The translations under genes and the position numbers were made by a program. The notes under the pieces were generated by a model, which made no database searches, had not been told where the DNA came from, and saw nothing but the letters and a program-made list of their open reading frames with translations. A stretch of 16,418 bases of DNA from CAZHMN01 sp964533705 (GTDB lineage: Bacteria; Electryoneota; B3-LCP): assembly GCA_964533705.1 (NCBI GenBank), contig CAZHMN010000067.1:1-16418 (forward strand), given 5' to 3'. Below, piece after piece: positions 13,895 to 16,418 of this stretch (positions are counted from its first letter, which is position 1; each line of letters opens with the position of its first letter).

Positions 13895-13976
13895 TGTCAT
13901 CCCGGCGAAACTGGGATCCAGAAAATCAACCACTTACCTGGATTCCGGATCGGGCTGAAGCCCGTCCGGAATGACA
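13895..13976. repeat. 82-bp palindromic intergenic repeat (REP/MITE-like)
   Basis: The ends TGTCAT (13895-13900) and ATGACA (13971-13976) are exact inverted repeats, and the similarity continues inward (CCCGG with CCGGA; GGGATCCAG at 13913-13921 with CTGGATTCC at 13938-13946). Each arm is also a hairpin: CCCGG/CTGGG in the left one, and ATTCCGGA/TCCGGAAT plus CGGGCT/AGCCCG in the right one, with a single bulged T. The pattern 'GTCATTCCGG...CCGGAATCCAG' is a widespread type of bacterial dispersed intergenic repeat. It lies between two convergent genes. Confidence 0.75.
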
Positions 13977-14024
13977 AGCTCCGAATATTTCAAAGGTCTC
14001 TGCTGTTTATGGGGCTATTTTCTT

Positions 14025-16418
14025 CTACTTTTTGGGGAAGTTGACCTCTTTCTTGGGAATGGGCGGCTCTTCGGGCAGCTTCATCGGCTCTTCTTTCATT
14101 TTTTTCAGGAGGTGTTTTATAGCTGCGTCGAGCTGGGGATCTTCACCCGCCAGAACGGCACCCGGATCGTTCTCAACGTAGTAATCCGGATCAACGCCGT
14201 GCCCCTCGATCAGCCACTGGCCTTTTTCGTCACCGACGGCGCCCCAGCCGGAAAACTCGGGGGTGGTGAACCAGACCTTGTCATTCAAGGGTTTGTCGGC
14301 TCGAATGCCGACCCAACCTCCCCAGGTGCGGGTGCCGAAGACCGGCCCCATCCCCAACAGTTTAGCTCCCTGTGTAAAGGTTTCGCCATCAGAGCCGGTT
14401 TCGTTGTTGCAGAGGATGGCATAGTGACCATAGAACGCTGCCGATGGCGACCGATAGGTTGCCCCATGCCTCGGCCGTCCCACCGTCCAGACTTCACGAT
14501 TGAGCTGCGAGAGCAGCATTCGAGCGATATAACCCCCACCGTTGTAGCGAACGTCCAGAATCATCGCTTCTTTGTCATACTGCGGGTAATACTGATGACC
14601 GAACTGCCACAACCCGTTCGTGGACATATCCGAGAGATGGACGTAACCGATCTTTCCGCCTGATTTTTGATAGACGTATTCACGCCGGCTCTTCACCCAA
14701 TCCCAGTACCTTAAGTTACGCTCATTATCCAGCGTTTCAACTATGACGTCACGGGCACCTTCCATCTGCGGTTTATCGTTCAGGGTCAAGATGACGTCCT
14801 TGTTTGCCTTATCCTGCAAGAGTTCCAGATAGTTTTGAACGGTGTTGGTGGGTTTGCCGTCAATGGCGATGAGGTAATCACCTTGTTTGGCATTAACGCC
14901 GGAGGCGGTCAGAGGTGAATTCCAATCCTCGAAGGCCTTATCCGGCGCGTAAATCTTCTCTATGCGGAAGTAGCCGGTTTTGGGATCCCTCCTGAAGTCG
15001 GCGCCCAGCAGGCCAACGCCTACTTGTTTCGGCTGATGGATATCACCGCCGAAGACGTAGGCATGACCGGCATTCAACTCGCCGATCATCTCACCGATTA
15101 AGTCATTTAATTCATCGCGAGTCGAGATGCGGTTGATCAAGCTCTCATAGTGCTCATATACGACCGGCCAATCCACACCGTGCATCTCGGGATCGTAGAA
15201 GAAATCCCGCTGAATTCTCCAACCTTCGTGGAACATCTGCCGCCACTCTTGGCGAGGATTGAGCTGGACGCTCCAGCCGCTCAGCTTCACATGGGGATCA
15301 TCGTCTCCTTCACCGGAAGGAGCCTCCGTCGCTCCGGCATCCATTCTGATAAAGCTGGAGCCCTGTTGAACGACGACGACCTTTCCATCATCGGAAATAT
15401 CGTAGCCGTCAACGTCGCTTATGACCGTATAGTGCTTCCGCTCGTCGAATTTATACAGATTCAGCGAAGGTTTGGGGTAATCCCCATCCGGCCGCATGCC
15501 TTTGTTATCCCTGGAAACATAATAAAGCATATCTTCCGCAGCGCGTAATCCCCAGTAGTAGCCGGGGGATACGGGAATTTCGACCATACGATCCTGCAGG
15601 CCTTCCCAGTCAATCTTTACCTCCAGCTTCTCTTCTTCGGCCTCTTTTCCCTCCCCTTTCTCATCCTTCTTCTCTTCCTCTTCCTTCTGCTCTTCTTCGG
15701 CGATCCCCAACAAGGTGGTGTCTGCGGCAAAAGGACTCCGGGTATCCTCGGTCAGCAGATACATATAGAGTTTATCAGGAGTATAGTAGATGAACTGAGC
15801 CCCATACAGACCGCGCATGGGATTGAAGTTCGCTTCACACAGGAAGTAGAGGTACTTACCCTGGGGATCCCAGGCAGGATAGTAGCAATTGTACATCAGG
15901 TCAGTGACCATTCTATCCTTCTTGGATTCCATGTCGTAGATGTGGATGGCCTGTATGGTCCGGTTCTCCGGATTGCTGTAGGCCAGATAGCGACTGTCCG
16001 GTGACCAGGAGAAATCGCGGATTTCCCAGACGTCCGATGTGGTTATCTTCGAAGACTTCCCCGTTTCGACGTTCATCACCCAGAGGGTTAGATCGGCGTC
16101 GCTATAGGCGATCCACTTGCCGTCGGGAGAGGGGGATCCTGCATATCTCCAGACCTCGTTCCCTTTGGATATTTGCCGGGATTCTTCCTTCAGGAAGGGA
16201 TCGAACTCGAAGAATTCATCTTCGCCGGTGGCGTCGGTTATGGCGACGACTTTATTCCCCAGCCAGAAGGGATATTTAGCACGGCTCTTGAAATCAGGCG
16301 TCATCCGGCGGATGATGGTTTCTCTGCTCTTGGTGGGAACGGAGAAAAGCTGACCGCGGGCGGAGATCACCATCCATTTACCATCTTCATTCAGGTCGAA
16401 ACCAGTAATATACCCCGA
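14025..16418 (-). CDS. Tricorn-like S41 serine protease, 5' end beyond the window
   Basis: A Tricorn-type protease homologue; archaeal Tricorn trims oligopeptides released by the proteasome. At least 797 codons are present. The frame stays open to the right edge, so ATG 16371-16373 is internal: the 15 codons before it continue a propeller strand (GYITGFDLNEDGKW). Numbering from that Met, residues 1-350 are TolB/Tricorn beta-propeller repeats (SPDGKWIAYSD, WSPDSRYLAYS, WDPQGKYLYF). Residues 224-250 are a very acidic Glu/Lys-rich insert before the IDWEGLQDR motif. About 370-450 is the helical core with LNAGHAYVFGG (His437), about 450-545 a PDZ domain (GDYLIAIDGKPT), and 570-745 the S41 core with DVRYNGGG (607-614), TGSDGE with nucleophile Ser661 and Asp662, and EGHGVDPDY with Glu723. 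All Tricorn catalytic positions appear present. Its export status is unknown because the N-terminus is missing. It converges on the FN3 gene. Confidence 0.93.
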   Translation of the reverse strand, partial: SGYITGFDLNEDGKWMVISARGQLFSVPTKSRETIIRRMTPDFKSRAKYPFWLGNKVVAITDATGEDEFFEFDPFLKEESRQISKGNEVWRYAGSPSPDGKWIAYSDADLTLWVMNVETGKSSKITTSDVWEIRDFSWSPDSRYLAYSNPENRTIQAIHIYDMESKKDRMVTDLMYNCYYPAWDPQGKYLYFLCEANFNPMRGLYGAQFIYYTPDKLYMYLLTEDTRSPFAADTTLLGIAEEEQKEEEEKKDEKGEGKEAEEEKLEVKIDWEGLQDRMVEIPVSPGYYWGLRAAEDMLYYVSRDNKGMRPDGDYPKPSLNLYKFDERKHYTVISDVDGYDISDDGKVVVVQQGSSFIRMDAGATEAPSGEGDDDPHVKLSGWSVQLNPRQEWRQMFHEGWRIQRDFFYDPEMHGVDWPVVYEHYESLINRISTRDELNDLIGEMIGELNAGHAYVFGGDIHQPKQVGVGLLGADFRRDPKTGYFRIEKIYAPDKAFEDWNSPLTASGVNAKQGDYLIAIDGKPTNTVQNYLELLQDKANKDVILTLNDKPQMEGARDVIVETLDNERNLRYWDWVKSRREYVYQKSGGKIGYVHLSDMSTNGLWQFGHQYYPQYDKEAMILDVRYNGGGYIARMLLSQLNREVWTVGRPRHGATYRSPSAAFYGHYAILCNNETGSDGETFTQGAKLLGMGPVFGTRTWGGWVGIRADKPLNDKVWFTTPEFSGWGAVGDEKGQWLIEGHGVDPDYYVENDPGAVLAGEDPQLDAAIKHLLKKMKEEPMKLPEEPPIPKKEVNFPKK

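Noticed and set aside
16371..16373. ATG as the start of the Tricorn-like gene
   Set aside because: The frame stays open to the right edge and the preceding codons continue a typical propeller strand, so the true start lies outside the window.

Overview
The window looks like a chromosomal segment of an uncultivated bacterium of the Fibrobacterota-Chlorobiota-Bacteroidota (FCB) superphylum. Three large secreted proteins end in the C-terminal sorting domain used by the type IX secretion system (a NPFNP motif, then YD..GR, then NL.SG.Y.YR, then K at the end). SecD carries the extra periplasmic block typical of FCB SecDF, yet secD and secF are separate genes, unlike the fused secDF of most Bacteroidota. 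Clear Shine-Dalgarno sites before several genes also argue against a classical Bacteroidota genome. I place it in an FCB candidate lineage (KSB1, Zixibacteria or Electryoneota-like); the exact phylum cannot be read from this sequence.

Layout. 48-1682 (-): six-bladed NHL-type propeller protein with a sorting domain. 1943-6070 (-): gingipain-like C25 peptidase homologue of 1375 residues. 6071-6458: divergent promoter region. 6459-10893 (+): secD, secF, purA and tRNA-Lys(UUU), tightly packed and closed by two tandem intrinsic terminators. 11229-13784 (+): fibronectin-III-containing secreted protein with a sorting domain. 13785-14024: bidirectional terminator and an 82-bp palindromic repeat. 14025 to the right edge (-): Tricorn-like S41 protease, cut off at its 5' end.

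How the parts relate. SecD and SecF pull exported proteins across the inner membrane. The three flanking proteins all have signal peptides and would be Sec clients before outer-membrane export. They are built from shared parts: all three carry the same roughly 110-residue beta-rich module just before the sorting domain, and two also share a nidogen-like beta-sandwich. PurA and tRNA-Lys are housekeeping passengers in the secDF operon. All four recognisable promoters have a TATATT -10 followed by G or TG, at 16-17 bp from a TTG-type -35.

The best leads are the shared pre-sorting module, the gingipain homologue that lacks the canonical catalytic His while keeping the Cys, and the tRNA inside a protein operon. 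I see no CRISPR array, phage, transposase or defence system, and no convincing case for a wholly new system.
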